This document shows positions 1 to 9,156 of a stretch of 64,000 nucleotides of DNA, in pieces. Source of the stretch: Streptomyces avermitilis MA-4680 = NBRC 14893 (GTDB lineage Bacteria; Actinomycetota; Actinomycetes; Streptomycetales; Streptomycetaceae); assembly GCF_000009765.2 (NCBI RefSeq), contig NC_003155.5:8742001-8806000 (forward strand), read 5' to 3'. A model generated the notes under the pieces. That model saw nothing but the letters and a program-made list of their open reading frames with translations. It was not told the DNA's origin and did no database searches. The number at the start of each line of letters is the position of its first letter. The first letter of the stretch is position 1. Both the position numbers and the translations under genes were made by a program.

Positions 1-2
1 GG

Positions 3-1166
3 CGGACCGTCACCGTATGGCTGATGAAGGACAGCGCGTCCAAGGAGTTCCTGGCCCGGTTCACCAAGGAGTTCGAACGGGCCCACGGCGATCTGCGGCT
101 CGACATCCGCATCCAGCAGTGGACCGGGATCGGCGAAAAGGTGCAGACGGCGCTCCGACGGCAGGGCGGCGACGGGCCCGACGTCATCGAGGTCGGCAAC
201 ACCCAGGTCGCCCAGTACGTCGACGGCGGCGGGCTGCTCGACCTCACCCTCGAGTCGTTACGCGACTGGGGCATGAACGACTGGCTGCCCGGTCTCGCCG
301 AACCCGGCAGGTTCGGCTCCCGCCAGTACGGCATCCCGTGGTACGCGGCCAACCGCGTCGTCATCTACCGCAAGGACCTGTTCGCCGCGGCCGGCCTGGC
401 CGGTCCCCCGAAGACGCGCGACCAGTGGCTCGCCGACACCCAGAAGCTCAACTCCCACGATGTCCAGGGTATTTACCTGGCCGGACAGGACTGGTACACC
501 CTCGCCGGATTCATCTGGGACGAGGGCGGCGACCTCGCCGAGCAGCCCTCCTCCGGCACCTGGGAGGGCAGCCTGGACACGTCCGCCGCCCTGCGCGGCA
601 TGGACTTCTACCGCAGGCTCCAGGCCCTCGGTACGGGGCCCGCGGACGCCGACGAGGAACACCCGCCGCAGGCCGGGGTGTTCGCGCGGGGGCGGGTGGC
701 GCAGATCGTCGCCGTACCCGGGCTCGCCCAGGCCGTCGTGCGCAAGAATCCCGACCTCAGGGACAAACTCGGCTACTTCCCCGTCCCCGGCCGAACCGCG
801 GCACGGCCCGGTGCCGTCTTCACCGGCGGCTCCGACCTCGTGGTCCCCAAGAACACCGACGACCGCCGTGGCGCCACGGCGGTCGTCGCGGCGCTCGCCG
901 GCGGCAAGTGGCAGACGGATCTCGCCCGGACGATGAACTACGTGCCCAACAAGACGACCCTCGCCGACGCGGTCGAGGGCGAGGAGGGCGTCGCGGCCAT
1001 GGCGGCGGGCGCCGCGCAGGGCCGGGCGACCCCCTCGTCCCCGGACTGGGCCGCCGTCGAGGCCGACAACCCGGTCAAGGACTACATGACGAAAGTGCTG
1101 ACCGGCGCCGATCCCGCGACGGAGGCCCGCCGCGCCTCACGCCGGATCACCCGGACACTGTCGTGA
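3..1166 (+). CDS. ABC transporter extracellular sugar-binding protein, 5'-partial
   Basis: The reading frame is open from base 3, upstream of the first ATG at 24. It reads TVWLMKDSASKEF, the beta-1 strand usual right after the lipoprotein signal of family-1 solute-binding proteins, so the signal peptide and true start lie before the window. The rest fits a sugar-binding lipoprotein: GDGPDVIEVGNTQVAQY, a GIPWYAANRVVIYRKDLF hinge region and the C-terminal YMTKVLTGADP segment. Such proteins capture oligosaccharides outside the membrane and deliver them to an ABC permease. Leucine 79, counted from ATG 24, is encoded by TTA at 258-260, a rare codon that in Streptomyces needs the bldA tRNA. The gene converges on the next one with a 26-nt gap. 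The substrate cannot be told from the sequence. Confidence 0.9.
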   Translation, partial: RTVTVWLMKDSASKEFLARFTKEFERAHGDLRLDIRIQQWTGIGEKVQTALRRQGGDGPDVIEVGNTQVAQYVDGGGLLDLTLESLRDWGMNDWLPGLAEPGRFGSRQYGIPWYAANRVVIYRKDLFAAAGLAGPPKTRDQWLADTQKLNSHDVQGIYLAGQDWYTLAGFIWDEGGDLAEQPSSGTWEGSLDTSAALRGMDFYRRLQALGTGPADADEEHPPQAGVFARGRVAQIVAVPGLAQAVVRKNPDLRDKLGYFPVPGRTAARPGAVFTGGSDLVVPKNTDDRRGATAVVAALAGGKWQTDLARTMNYVPNKTTLADAVEGEEGVAAMAAGAAQGRATPSSPDWAAVEADNPVKDYMTKVLTGADPATEARRASRRITRTLS

Positions 1167-1192
1167 CTCCGGCGGCCACCCTGCTCGGAAGG

Positions 1193-3301
1193 TCAGAGCG
1201 ATTCGGCCGGGCCGGTGCCGGGGGACAGCGCCTGCTCGGTCCAGATCGTCTTGCCCGGCGGCGTGTAACGGGTGCCCCACGCCTGTGCCAGCTGCGCGGT
1301 GATGAACAGACCACGACCGCCCTCGTCGGCCGTACCGGCGTGGCGCAGATGCGGTGCGGCCGAGCCTGCGTCCCGTACCTCGCAGGTCAGGGTGCGGTCA
1401 TGGATCAGGCGGAGCTCGAACGGCGCGCTTCCGTATCTGACCGCGTTGGTGACGAGTTCGCTGACGATGAGCTGGGTGTTGAAGGCGGTCTCGTCGTCCA
1501 CGTCCCACGCGGCGAGCTGCCCGCGGGTACGGCGGCGGGCGACGGCCACGGACGCCGGGTCGGCGTCGAGCGGCCACGCGGCGAACCGGTCGGGGGGAAA
1601 GGCCCGGGTGCGCGCGACGATCACCGCGGCATCGCCGGCGCCCAGACCTGCCGGGCGTGCGTAGACGAGGGCGTCGCAGAGGTCCTGGAGCGGACGGTCG
1701 TGGTAGTCCGGCGCCGTGGACAACGGTTCTGAGGATTCGGCGAGATACGAGGTGAGGAGCGGATCACTGGCGAACACCAGGACGCTTCCGTGCGGAACCT
1801 CGACGCCGACGGTCGCGAAGGGCGCGCCCTCCGTCGCGCCCAGCCGCGGCCCGGCCGGTATGCCGGGGACGGTGACCGTGCGGTCGGGGCACACGACGAG
1901 GGGGACCAGGGGGCCGGCTGCCGCCATCGCGCACGTGCCGGTCAGAGGGTCGTGTACCGCGTACACGCAGTCGGCGGTGAGGGATTCGCGGCGCAGCGGA
2001 TCGCCGAGCGGGAGCCGGGCGCGTTCGGCGGCGAGCTGGCCCGCCGTGTAGTGCAGGCGGGCGAGCAGCTCGTCGGGGGAGAGGTCGAACGCCGACAGGG
2101 AGCGTACGGCGGTGCGCAGTTGCCCCATGGTCGCGGCCGCGTTCAGACCATGCCCCGACACCTTGCCGACGACGAGGGCGGTGCGGGCGCTGGACAGGGC
2201 GATGGTGTCGTACCAGACCCCGGGATCGGCGCCGGTGACGGAGAGGTAGGCGGTGTCCAGTGACGCGTGGGTCTCCGGGCTGCGGGGCAGCAGTTGACGC
2301 TGGACCGTGGCGGCGACCGTGTGCTCCCGTGTGTAGCGCCGCGCGTTGTCGATGCACAGCGCCGTGTGGGTGGCCAGCTCGACCGCGAGGTCCCGGTCAC
2401 CTTCGTCGAAGGGGGGCGACTGTCCGGTGCGGTACAGGCTGACGACGCCGAGGGCCGCGTCGCGCAGCGCCAGGGGAACCACGAGGAGCGAATGGGCTCC
2501 CGATGAGTGGATCGCCTCGGCGCGCGGGGGATCGACGGACAGCCACGGGGCGGTCGGATGGAGCGCGACCACGCGCGGGCTCAAGTCGGCCAGGGCCTGG
2601 GTGAACGGGGTCGGAGCCGGCAGGCGGCGGACATCGCCCACCGGATGGGCCTGCGGCGGCCGCGTACGGGTGCTGCGGAACGCGGTGCGCATCAGGGGCG
2701 TGCTCGCGGGCGGCGGGGCCTGCGGCGGGTCGTCGCCGCGGATCACGGCCTCCACCACCTCCACGATCGCGATATCGGCGAACGCGGGGACCACGGTCGG
2801 GACGAGTTCCGCGCCGGTCACGACCGGATCCAGGGTGCGTCCCACGTGCCGGCGCACGGCGTCGAGCACCTCGGTGCGGGTGCGGGCCCGCTCCCGCTCG
2901 GTGACGTCGATCGCGGTGACCGCCACCCCGAGCACGGACCGGCGCGGATTCTCCAGGCGCAGCGCGGTGATCTCGAAGTGCCGCTCCGGCGGCGGGTCCC
3001 CGTTGCTTCGCGCCCGGACGATGCGCTGCACCACAGGGACCCCGGTGTCCAGCACCTCGCGCAGGAGCGCCTCCAGGTCGACGCCTTGGACGAGGTTGTA
3101 GACGTCGCGGACCGGGCGCCCTTTCAGGTCGTCCAGGGGCACGCCACGCATGCCGGGGGTGGCGGTGTTGATGCGCACCACCCGCAGGTCGGTGTCCAGC
3201 AGGTGGAGCCCGATCGGTGACTGCGTGAACAGCGCCTCCAGCATCGAGGCGGTTGTCTCGTCCACTCGCCGGCCGGGATCGCTGTGCGGCACAGGGACCA
3301 C
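1193..3301 (-). CDS. PAS-GAF-PP2C(SpoIIE)-HATPase signalling protein, probably a pseudo-phosphatase
   Basis: This 702-residue protein has a PAS domain (about 20-135, ending in the TAIDVTERERAR linker), a GAF domain (about 150-325), a SpoIIE/RsbU-type PP2C domain (about 335-560) and a C-terminal anti-sigma-type HATPase (about 575-690, with ELVTNAVRYG and EGGRGLFI). Streptomyces carries many such proteins, thought to act in partner-switching control of sigma factors. The ATP-binding boxes look intact. The PP2C metal ligands do not: the usual GGDWYD reads PGVWYD, and GDVSGHG reads GKVSGHG (Lys codon at 2162-2164). Catalysis may be lost while sensing and kinase-like functions remain. GTG at 3301 is the assumed start. 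The gene diverges from the LuxR gene across about 220 bp. Confidence 0.9.
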   Translation of the reverse strand: MVPVPHSDPGRRVDETTASMLEALFTQSPIGLHLLDTDLRVVRINTATPGMRGVPLDDLKGRPVRDVYNLVQGVDLEALLREVLDTGVPVVQRIVRARSNGDPPPERHFEITALRLENPRRSVLGVAVTAIDVTERERARTRTEVLDAVRRHVGRTLDPVVTGAELVPTVVPAFADIAIVEVVEAVIRGDDPPQAPPPASTPLMRTAFRSTRTRPPQAHPVGDVRRLPAPTPFTQALADLSPRVVALHPTAPWLSVDPPRAEAIHSSGAHSLLVVPLALRDAALGVVSLYRTGQSPPFDEGDRDLAVELATHTALCIDNARRYTREHTVAATVQRQLLPRSPETHASLDTAYLSVTGADPGVWYDTIALSSARTALVVGKVSGHGLNAAATMGQLRTAVRSLSAFDLSPDELLARLHYTAGQLAAERARLPLGDPLRRESLTADCVYAVHDPLTGTCAMAAAGPLVPLVVCPDRTVTVPGIPAGPRLGATEGAPFATVGVEVPHGSVLVFASDPLLTSYLAESSEPLSTAPDYHDRPLQDLCDALVYARPAGLGAGDAAVIVARTRAFPPDRFAAWPLDADPASVAVARRRTRGQLAAWDVDDETAFNTQLIVSELVTNAVRYGSAPFELRLIHDRTLTCEVRDAGSAAPHLRHAGTADEGGRGLFITAQLAQAWGTRYTPPGKTIWTEQALSPGTGPAESL

Positions 3302-3525
3302 CTCCGAACTCCGTCCTGTGCTTGCTCCGGCGCACGGCTACCCCGTATCCCGGCGTGTTTCCAGCGTGCTCCGCCGTCGGCGCGACCGCACCCGAAGAAC
3401 GCCCGGCCCACTGATCACGGCCCCCGTGGGAGGGCTGGACGCCATATGGCGCGCACGAGCAGGAACACTGGGATGCTGAAGGGGGAGCGCTGCCCATGTC
3501 CTGACGAACAGTGGTGGTGAGCGCC

Positions 3526-6213
3526 ATGGCAGGGCTGGAAGAGAACGGCTCGGAACCGACCGCGCCACGCGCCGATCCCCAGGGAGACCCGTTTCTGCGC
3601 ACCCGGTTCGCCCTGCCGACGCGCCCCGGGACGTTCCTGCGGCGGGAGCGGTTGGTCAGGCACCTCGACCACGCCCTCCGGACACCGCTGACCATGGTCA
3701 ACGGAGCCGCGGGTGCCGGCAAGACCCTGCTGGTCGCCGACTGGGCCGCGGGGCAGGACCGGTCCGTCGCCTGGCTCACCACCGACGCGGCGGACCAGGG
3801 GTGCGGAACGTTCTGGGCGTACCTGCTCCAGGCCCTGCGCGCCTGTGATGTGCCGCTGCCCGCCGAGGTCGGCTTCCCCGCGGACGCGAACCGCGTGGAC
3901 CACACGCTGCTGGCGCGACTCGCCGCCGACCTGAGTGTCCGGGACCGGCCCGTGGTGGTGGTGCTCGACGAATACGACCGGGTGACCGACCCGGAGATCG
4001 CGGACCAGCTGGAGTTCGTCCTGCACCACGCGGGTCGGGGCATGCGCCTGATCTTCGTCACCCGCACCGAGCCGTTGCTGCCGCTGCACCGTTACCGGGC
4101 GGCCGGCGACATGACGGAGATCAGGGACGCGGAGCTGGCCTTCACCCCCGAGGAAGCGGCCGCGCTGCTCGAACTGCACGGTCTGCGCCTTTCGGTGCAC
4201 GCGGCGCGCGGCCTCGTCGAACGCACCCGAGGGTGGGCCGCCGGACTACGGCTGTGCGCCCTGGCCGCGCAGGAGCGCCCGGATCCGGAGACGTATCTGA
4301 AGGAGTTCGAGGCCGACCGCAGCACCGTCGCCGACTTCCTGCTGGCGGAGGTGCTCAAACGGCAGCCCCCCCAGACGCAGGACCTCCTGCTGCGCGTCAG
4401 CGTCCTCGAGCGCTTCTGTCCCGAGCTGGCGAACGCGCTGACGGACCGCAGCGACGCGGAGGCCATTCTGGCCGGGCTGCACCGCGAGAACGCGTTCGTC
4501 GAGCACCTCGGGCACGCGTGGTACCGCCTCCACCCGCTGTTCGGGGAGATTCTCCGCGCCCATCTGCGGGTGCGCCTTCCCGGCCTGGAGCCCGAACTCC
4601 ACCGGCGGGCCGCGCAGTGGCTGCGGCGCTCCGGATCCCTCGCGGAGACGCTCGGCCACGGTGCCGCCGCCGGTGACTGGGAGTTCACTGCCGGTGCCCT
4701 CGTCGACGACCTCGCCATCGGTCAGCTCTTCACCGGCCTTCGCTCCGACGACCTGGCCGAGCTGTTCTCCCGGATGGGGCCCGAAGCCACGAGCCCCGCG
4801 ACGGAGCTCGTACGCGCGGCCCGTGACCTGTCCCGGGGTGACCTCGACCGCGGCCTGACCCATCTGCGGCACGCCGAGCAGAGCCTGGCCGGGGAACGGA
4901 TGCCGACGGGGGATGACTCGGCCGGCCTGGCGGCGGCCCGGCTGAGCTGTGCTCTGCTGGAAGCCCTGGCGGCCCGCCTGACCGGTTCGCCGGGCAGGGC
5001 GGAGGCGGCCGCGGAGGCGGCCGGGAAACTCCAGGAGGAGGTGTCCTCGCATCTCCTGGACGAGCATCCCGAACTCACCGCCCTCCTGCTGACGCACCTT
5101 GGTTCGGCGCGGCTGTGGGCCGGGTGCTTCAAGGACGCGCGTGCCGCCCTGACCACGGTGGCAGCCTGCTCCGGGGGAGCTTCGACGGCGCTCCCGCGCG
5201 AGGAGTCCCTGGGCCACCTGGCCCTGATCGACTACCTGAACGGCTGGCTCGGCAGGGCGGAGCGCAAGGCCCTGGCGGCGCTGGGCGAGACGGAGCGATT
5301 CAGCCTGCCGCAGGCGTCCGGCTCCGGCATCGGACTGCTGGTCCTGGCCGCCGTGGCCGTCGACCGCAACGAACTGGGTGAGGCCCAGGCCCTCCTCGAC
5401 GCGGCGGCCGACACGCACCGCGCGATGCGGGACCCGGTGAGGGAAGCGGGGCGGGCCATCGCCACCGCACGTCTGCTGCTGGCCCGCGGCAACCCGCACG
5501 CCGCGATCGAGGCGGCCGGACCGGCCGTCGCCGCGGACGTGGTCTCCCCCTGGGCGGAGGGGCACACGGCGCTGGTGGCCTCCGCCGCACACCTGGCCGA
5601 AGGCCGGCCGGAGGCGGCCGCGGAGTTGCTGCAAGCGGTGCCCGACGACCAGCCGGCGTGTGCGGTGGGGGCCGCGCGGGCCCAGCTCGCCGCGGGCAAT
5701 CCCGGCGCGGCGATCGACCTGCTCGACCGGTTGCACCCCAAGGGCCGTATCGGCCCGGGGGTGACCGTCCGGGCCTCGCTGGTGCGGGCGCAGGCCGCGG
5801 ACGCGGCGGGGGACTCCGCCACCTCGCGCAGGCTGGTTGCCCAGGCCCTCCAGGAGGCACGGCGTGAGCGGCTGCGGCGCCCCTTCCTCGAAGCCGGACC
5901 GTGGATCCGTCCGTTGCTGGGCACGGCGCCACTGCGCGGGCTGGCCGCGGGCTGGCTCGCCCCCGGCCCGCCGCCACACGGCGGGCCCCGGCCCGTGGAC
6001 CAACCGCCGGCGCCGGTCGTGGAGGAGCTGAGTGGCCGCGAGCGCGAGGTGCTGCAACGGCTGGCCGAGATGATGTCGACGGAAGAGATCGCCGCCGATC
6101 TGTATGTGTCGGTGAACACGGTCAAGACCCACCTCAAAAGCGTCTACCGGAAGTTGGCGGTGAACCGGCGCCACGACGCGGTGCGCCGGGCGCGCGAGCT
6201 GCGGCTGCTGTGA
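3526..6213 (+). CDS. LuxR-family ATP-dependent transcriptional regulator (MalT/LAL-like)
   Basis: The protein has about 895 residues. The N-terminal STAND/AAA-like ATPase shows a Walker A motif (GAAGAGKTLL, about residue 65) and a Walker B-like VVVLDEYD. A long helical alanine/leucine-rich region of TPR type follows. The C-terminal LuxR helix-turn-helix reads LSGREREVLQRLAEMMSTEE, then SVNTVKTHLKSVYRKL. Proteins of this layout (MalT, LAL regulators) bind ATP and a ligand, oligomerise and activate transcription. ATG 3526 was chosen because a GGTGAG precedes it; three in-frame GTGs at 3511-3519 would add five residues. The target is unknown. The neighbouring MFS exporter, about 200 bp downstream on the same strand, is one candidate. 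Confidence 0.9.
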   Translation: MAGLEENGSEPTAPRADPQGDPFLRTRFALPTRPGTFLRRERLVRHLDHALRTPLTMVNGAAGAGKTLLVADWAAGQDRSVAWLTTDAADQGCGTFWAYLLQALRACDVPLPAEVGFPADANRVDHTLLARLAADLSVRDRPVVVVLDEYDRVTDPEIADQLEFVLHHAGRGMRLIFVTRTEPLLPLHRYRAAGDMTEIRDAELAFTPEEAAALLELHGLRLSVHAARGLVERTRGWAAGLRLCALAAQERPDPETYLKEFEADRSTVADFLLAEVLKRQPPQTQDLLLRVSVLERFCPELANALTDRSDAEAILAGLHRENAFVEHLGHAWYRLHPLFGEILRAHLRVRLPGLEPELHRRAAQWLRRSGSLAETLGHGAAAGDWEFTAGALVDDLAIGQLFTGLRSDDLAELFSRMGPEATSPATELVRAARDLSRGDLDRGLTHLRHAEQSLAGERMPTGDDSAGLAAARLSCALLEALAARLTGSPGRAEAAAEAAGKLQEEVSSHLLDEHPELTALLLTHLGSARLWAGCFKDARAALTTVAACSGGASTALPREESLGHLALIDYLNGWLGRAERKALAALGETERFSLPQASGSGIGLLVLAAVAVDRNELGEAQALLDAAADTHRAMRDPVREAGRAIATARLLLARGNPHAAIEAAGPAVAADVVSPWAEGHTALVASAAHLAEGRPEAAAELLQAVPDDQPACAVGAARAQLAAGNPGAAIDLLDRLHPKGRIGPGVTVRASLVRAQAADAAGDSATSRRLVAQALQEARRERLRRPFLEAGPWIRPLLGTAPLRGLAAGWLAPGPPPHGGPRPVDQPPAPVVEELSGREREVLQRLAEMMSTEEIAADLYVSVNTVKTHLKSVYRKLAVNRRHDAVRRARELRLL

Positions 6214-6421
6214 CCACGGCCCTGTGGGGGCCGGGCCGCATGACGGACCGCCGAGGCCCCCGCGGCTGGGCAGGCGCCTTCGCGGCTCGTCCGGCTCGCC
6301 CGTGGCGGGTGAGGCGCAGGGGGAGTTCTGCGGATGCGATGGGGGTGGCGGCAGGGCACGCGCCGGCCGCTGCCCGGCCGGCCGCGCCGGCGCGCCGGGC
6401 CGACTCGGCGAGGTGGACATC

Positions 6422-8050
6422 GTGACGCACTGGCGGGCGCTGATCGTCCTGGGCACGGCCCAGTTCCTGATGGTCCTCGACACCTCGGTCATGAACGTGT
6501 CCATCAGTCAACTGGTCGAGGACTTCGACACCGAGGTCACCGCCATCCAGGCCGTCATCACGCTGTACGCGCTGGTCATGGCGGCGTTCATGATCATCGG
6601 AGGCAGGCTCGGAGACATCTTCGGGCGCCGCCGCCTCTTCCTCCTGGGTCTCGTCGTCTACGGCGCGGGGTCGGCCCTGACCGCCGCGGCCCCCACCCTG
6701 TGGGTCCTCGTGCTGGGCTGGTCGGTCATCGAAGGACTCGGTGCCGCGATGGTGCTGCCGGCCATGGCGGCCCTCGTGGCCGAGTCCTACCGCGGGCGGG
6801 ACCGGGCCGTCGCCTTCGGCGTCATCGGCGGACTCGCCGGCGCCGGGATCGCGGTCGGCCCGCTGCTGGGCGGCTGGGTGACGACGTACCTCACCTGGCG
6901 GCTGGTGTTCGCCGGTGAGGTCGTGGTCGTCCTGGCCGTGCTGTGCTTCCACCGGGTGATCACGGAATCCCCCCGGACCGGTCCGCGCCCCCGGCTGGAC
7001 GGGGTCGGCGCCGCACTCTCGGCGGCCGGCCTCGCGCTGGGCGTGCTCGGTGTGCTCCAGAGCGGCACCTGGGGATGGGTGGAGCCCCGCAACCCGCCCT
7101 TCACCGTCCTGGGCTTCGCGCCGACGCTGTTCGTGATCGGCGCCGGAGTGGCCGTGCTGGCCGGCTTCCTGCGCTGGGAGAGGCGCCGGGACGCCCTCGG
7201 TGCCGAGCCCCTCGTACACCTGCCCCTGCTGGGCAAGCCCGCACTGCGCTCCGGCCTGCTGTCCCTGCTGTGCCAGAACCTCATCCTGCTGGGACTGTTC
7301 TTCACCATCCCGCTGTACTTGCAGGTGGTTCAGGGGTTCGACGCCTTCCAGACCGGACTGCGGCTGCTTCCGGTGTCCGTCACCATGCTCGTGACCTCCA
7401 TGTGCGCCGCCCGCCTGGGGCGGGTGGCCGGGCCGCGCCGGGTGGTCCGACTGGCCCTGGTGACCCTGGCCGCCTCCATCATGTGGCTGCTGGCCACCAT
7501 CGACCCGGTCATCGACGACGCGCAGTTCGCCGGGGCCATGGCCCTGCTCGGCGTGGGCATGGGCCTGCTCGCCTCGCAGCTGGGCAACGTCGTGCAGTCC
7601 AGCGTCGGCGAGGAGGAACGCAGCGAGGTCGGCGGGCTGCAGTTCACGGCCCAGAACCTGGGCTCCGCGCTGGGCACCGCGCTCATCGGATCGCTGCTCA
7701 TCGGCGCCCTGGCCAACGCCTTCACCACGCAGGTGGAGGACAACCCGAGCCTGTCGCGGGAAGCCCGGCAGCAGACCGGTGTCGCCCTCGAAGCGGGGAT
7801 CAGCTTCGTGCCCACCGAGCAGGTGCGCTCGGCGGCCGAGCGTGCCGGGCTGCCGCCCTCCGAGGCCGACGCCCTCGCGGAGTCGTACGCCTCGGCGCAG
7901 CTCGGCGGTCTGAGGGCGGCGATTCTCGCCACCGGGGGAATCACCCTCGCCGGCTTCCTGGTCACACCGCATCTGCCGAGTCGTCCGGCCGGCCGTCCGA
8001 AGCGACCCGACTCGGGCGCTCCGGCCGACGCGATCGACCGGACCCGCTGA
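6422..8050 (+). CDS. MFS transporter, DHA2 (EmrB/QacA) type
   Basis: A 542-residue integral membrane protein. The first helix holds the DHA2-like LDTSVMNVSISQL, followed by motif A (GGRLGDIFGRRRLF) in the loop after helix 2, and GAGIAVGPLLGGW (motif C-like, drug:H+ antiporters). Length and hydrophobicity fit 14 transmembrane helices and proton-driven efflux of hydrophobic compounds. The frame is open further upstream, but GTG 6422 directly precedes the first helix (MTHWRALIVLG) and has GCGAGGTGG ahead of it, so the longer N-terminus is unlikely. The gene lies downstream of the LuxR-family regulator and 17 nt before the next membrane protein gene, with which it is probably cotranscribed. The substrate is unknown. 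Confidence 0.93.
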   Translation: MTHWRALIVLGTAQFLMVLDTSVMNVSISQLVEDFDTEVTAIQAVITLYALVMAAFMIIGGRLGDIFGRRRLFLLGLVVYGAGSALTAAAPTLWVLVLGWSVIEGLGAAMVLPAMAALVAESYRGRDRAVAFGVIGGLAGAGIAVGPLLGGWVTTYLTWRLVFAGEVVVVLAVLCFHRVITESPRTGPRPRLDGVGAALSAAGLALGVLGVLQSGTWGWVEPRNPPFTVLGFAPTLFVIGAGVAVLAGFLRWERRRDALGAEPLVHLPLLGKPALRSGLLSLLCQNLILLGLFFTIPLYLQVVQGFDAFQTGLRLLPVSVTMLVTSMCAARLGRVAGPRRVVRLALVTLAASIMWLLATIDPVIDDAQFAGAMALLGVGMGLLASQLGNVVQSSVGEEERSEVGGLQFTAQNLGSALGTALIGSLLIGALANAFTTQVEDNPSLSREARQQTGVALEAGISFVPTEQVRSAAERAGLPPSEADALAESYASAQLGGLRAAILATGGITLAGFLVTPHLPSRPAGRPKRPDSGAPADAIDRTR

Positions 8051-8067
8051 CTTCGAGGGAGGCCGCG

Positions 8068-8583
8068 ATGGCCGAGACCGGGCACGTCACGGACCGAGCG
8101 CGCGCCGAGCGTCGGGCCCATGCCGACTACACCGGTGGCGTCTACGGATCCATGCTCGCCGCCTCGGTGGTCGTCGGCGCCGGGACCCTGGGCTCGTTCC
8201 CGTACGTGGAGCTGGTGCTGCTGCTGTTGCTCACGGGTGTGGCGTTCTGGATCGCGCATGTGCACGCCCAGTTGTTCGGGGCGCGGATGGCACAGCAGGG
8301 CCTGGACCGCCGGATCGTGCTGCATGTGTGCCGCGACGAGTGGCCGATCGTCAAGGCCGCTGTCCCGCCGGCCGCCGCCGTGGCCGTCAGCCCCCTGCTG
8401 GGCCTCGGCGTACAGGGTGCTCTCTGGCTGGCGCTCTCGGTCGCCGTGGCGGGCCAGGTCGGCTGGTCGGCGGCCGCGGCTCGACGGGCCGGCGCCTCGT
8501 GGGGCCTGGTGGCTGTCAGTGCCTCGGTGAATCTGGTGCTCGGTCTGCTGATCATCGCGTTGAAGATCTCCCTGACGCATTGA
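8068..8583 (+). CDS. Small integral membrane protein, uncharacterised
   Basis: A 171-residue protein starting at ATG 8068 behind a GAGGGAGG ribosome-binding site. The charged N-terminus (about 25 residues, RARAERRAHAD) is followed by about four to five hydrophobic segments (roughly 27-45, 48-64, 100-117, 120-136 and 150-168). No catalytic motif is visible. It sits 17 nt downstream of the MFS exporter, so the two are probably cotranscribed and may share a function or a stress signal. The protein resembles the short conserved membrane proteins common in Streptomyces, but no family name can be supported. Confidence 0.8.
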   Translation: MAETGHVTDRARAERRAHADYTGGVYGSMLAASVVVGAGTLGSFPYVELVLLLLLTGVAFWIAHVHAQLFGARMAQQGLDRRIVLHVCRDEWPIVKAAVPPAAAVAVSPLLGLGVQGALWLALSVAVAGQVGWSAAAARRAGASWGLVAVSASVNLVLGLLIIALKISLTH

Positions 8584-8725
8584 CACCGATGGCGCCCGAG
8601 CCGGGCGACGCGTCACCGGCGACGTATCACCTCCACGGGGTGAGGCAGGGACGGTTCGCCGAGGCGGACGATCGCAGGGAAGGGCGCAGCCCGCCTGTCC
8701 CCGGCCACCCGGGAGAGAGCAGCCA

Positions 8726-8923
8726 ATGCGCTACGAGATCCGCGTCGAAGGACACATGTCGGAGACGCTGACCAGAGCCTTCCCGGAGCTGGACCACGTG
8801 GTGATGTCCGGTCAGACAGTCCTGTTCGGCTCCGTCGTCGACGAGGCGCACCTGTACGGGCTGCTGGCCCGCTGTCAGTCGCTGGGACTACGGGTTCTGG
8901 AGATGCGCCAGCTGCCGGAGTGA
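8726..8923 (+). CDS. Small conserved hypothetical protein (65 aa)
   Basis: This frame encodes a compact alpha/beta-type peptide beginning MRYEIRVEGHMSETLTRAFP and ending RVLEMRQLPE. A GGGAGAG lies 8-14 nt before the ATG, and codon use is typical of the genome. The alternation RYEIRVEG...TVLFGSVVDEAHLYGLLARC looks like a beta-alpha-beta mini-domain (ACT- or ferredoxin-like in size), but this is only an impression. Its stop codon lies within the first unit of a 33-bp tandem duplication. No function can be assigned. Confidence 0.7.
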   Translation: MRYEIRVEGHMSETLTRAFPELDHVVMSGQTVLFGSVVDEAHLYGLLARCQSLGLRVLEMRQLPE

Positions 8924-8986
8924 CGTGCCCCAGGAAGACACAGGACGACCGCGTGACGTGCCCCAGGAAGACACAGGACGACCGCG
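8921..8986. repeat. Perfect 33-bp tandem duplication
   Basis: Bases 8921-8953 and 8954-8986 are identical. The first unit starts with the TGA stop of the 65-residue protein, so the duplication extends the 3' untranslated region and restores the same stop context if undone. Neither unit is self-complementary enough to form a strong hairpin. It may be a recent slippage event. Confidence 0.95.
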
Positions 8987-9156
8987 GTGACCGGGTGTCC
9001 TGCGGTGCCCGCCCCATCGCCCCGGCGGTGCGCACGGATCACCCGCCGGGGGTGACCCGGTGGCCGGACTCGGGCGGGACGCTGGCCCGGTGAGATCCCC
9101 GCACACCGCCCCGTCGGCGGTCCGGGACGATCCGCTCGAGCGCGCGAGGAGGAGCC

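Noticed and set aside
6134..7972. 612-codon minus-strand open frame opposite the LuxR and MFS genes
   Set aside because: Its product is Gln/Gly/His/Arg-rich without domains, and both genes on the other strand have clear families.
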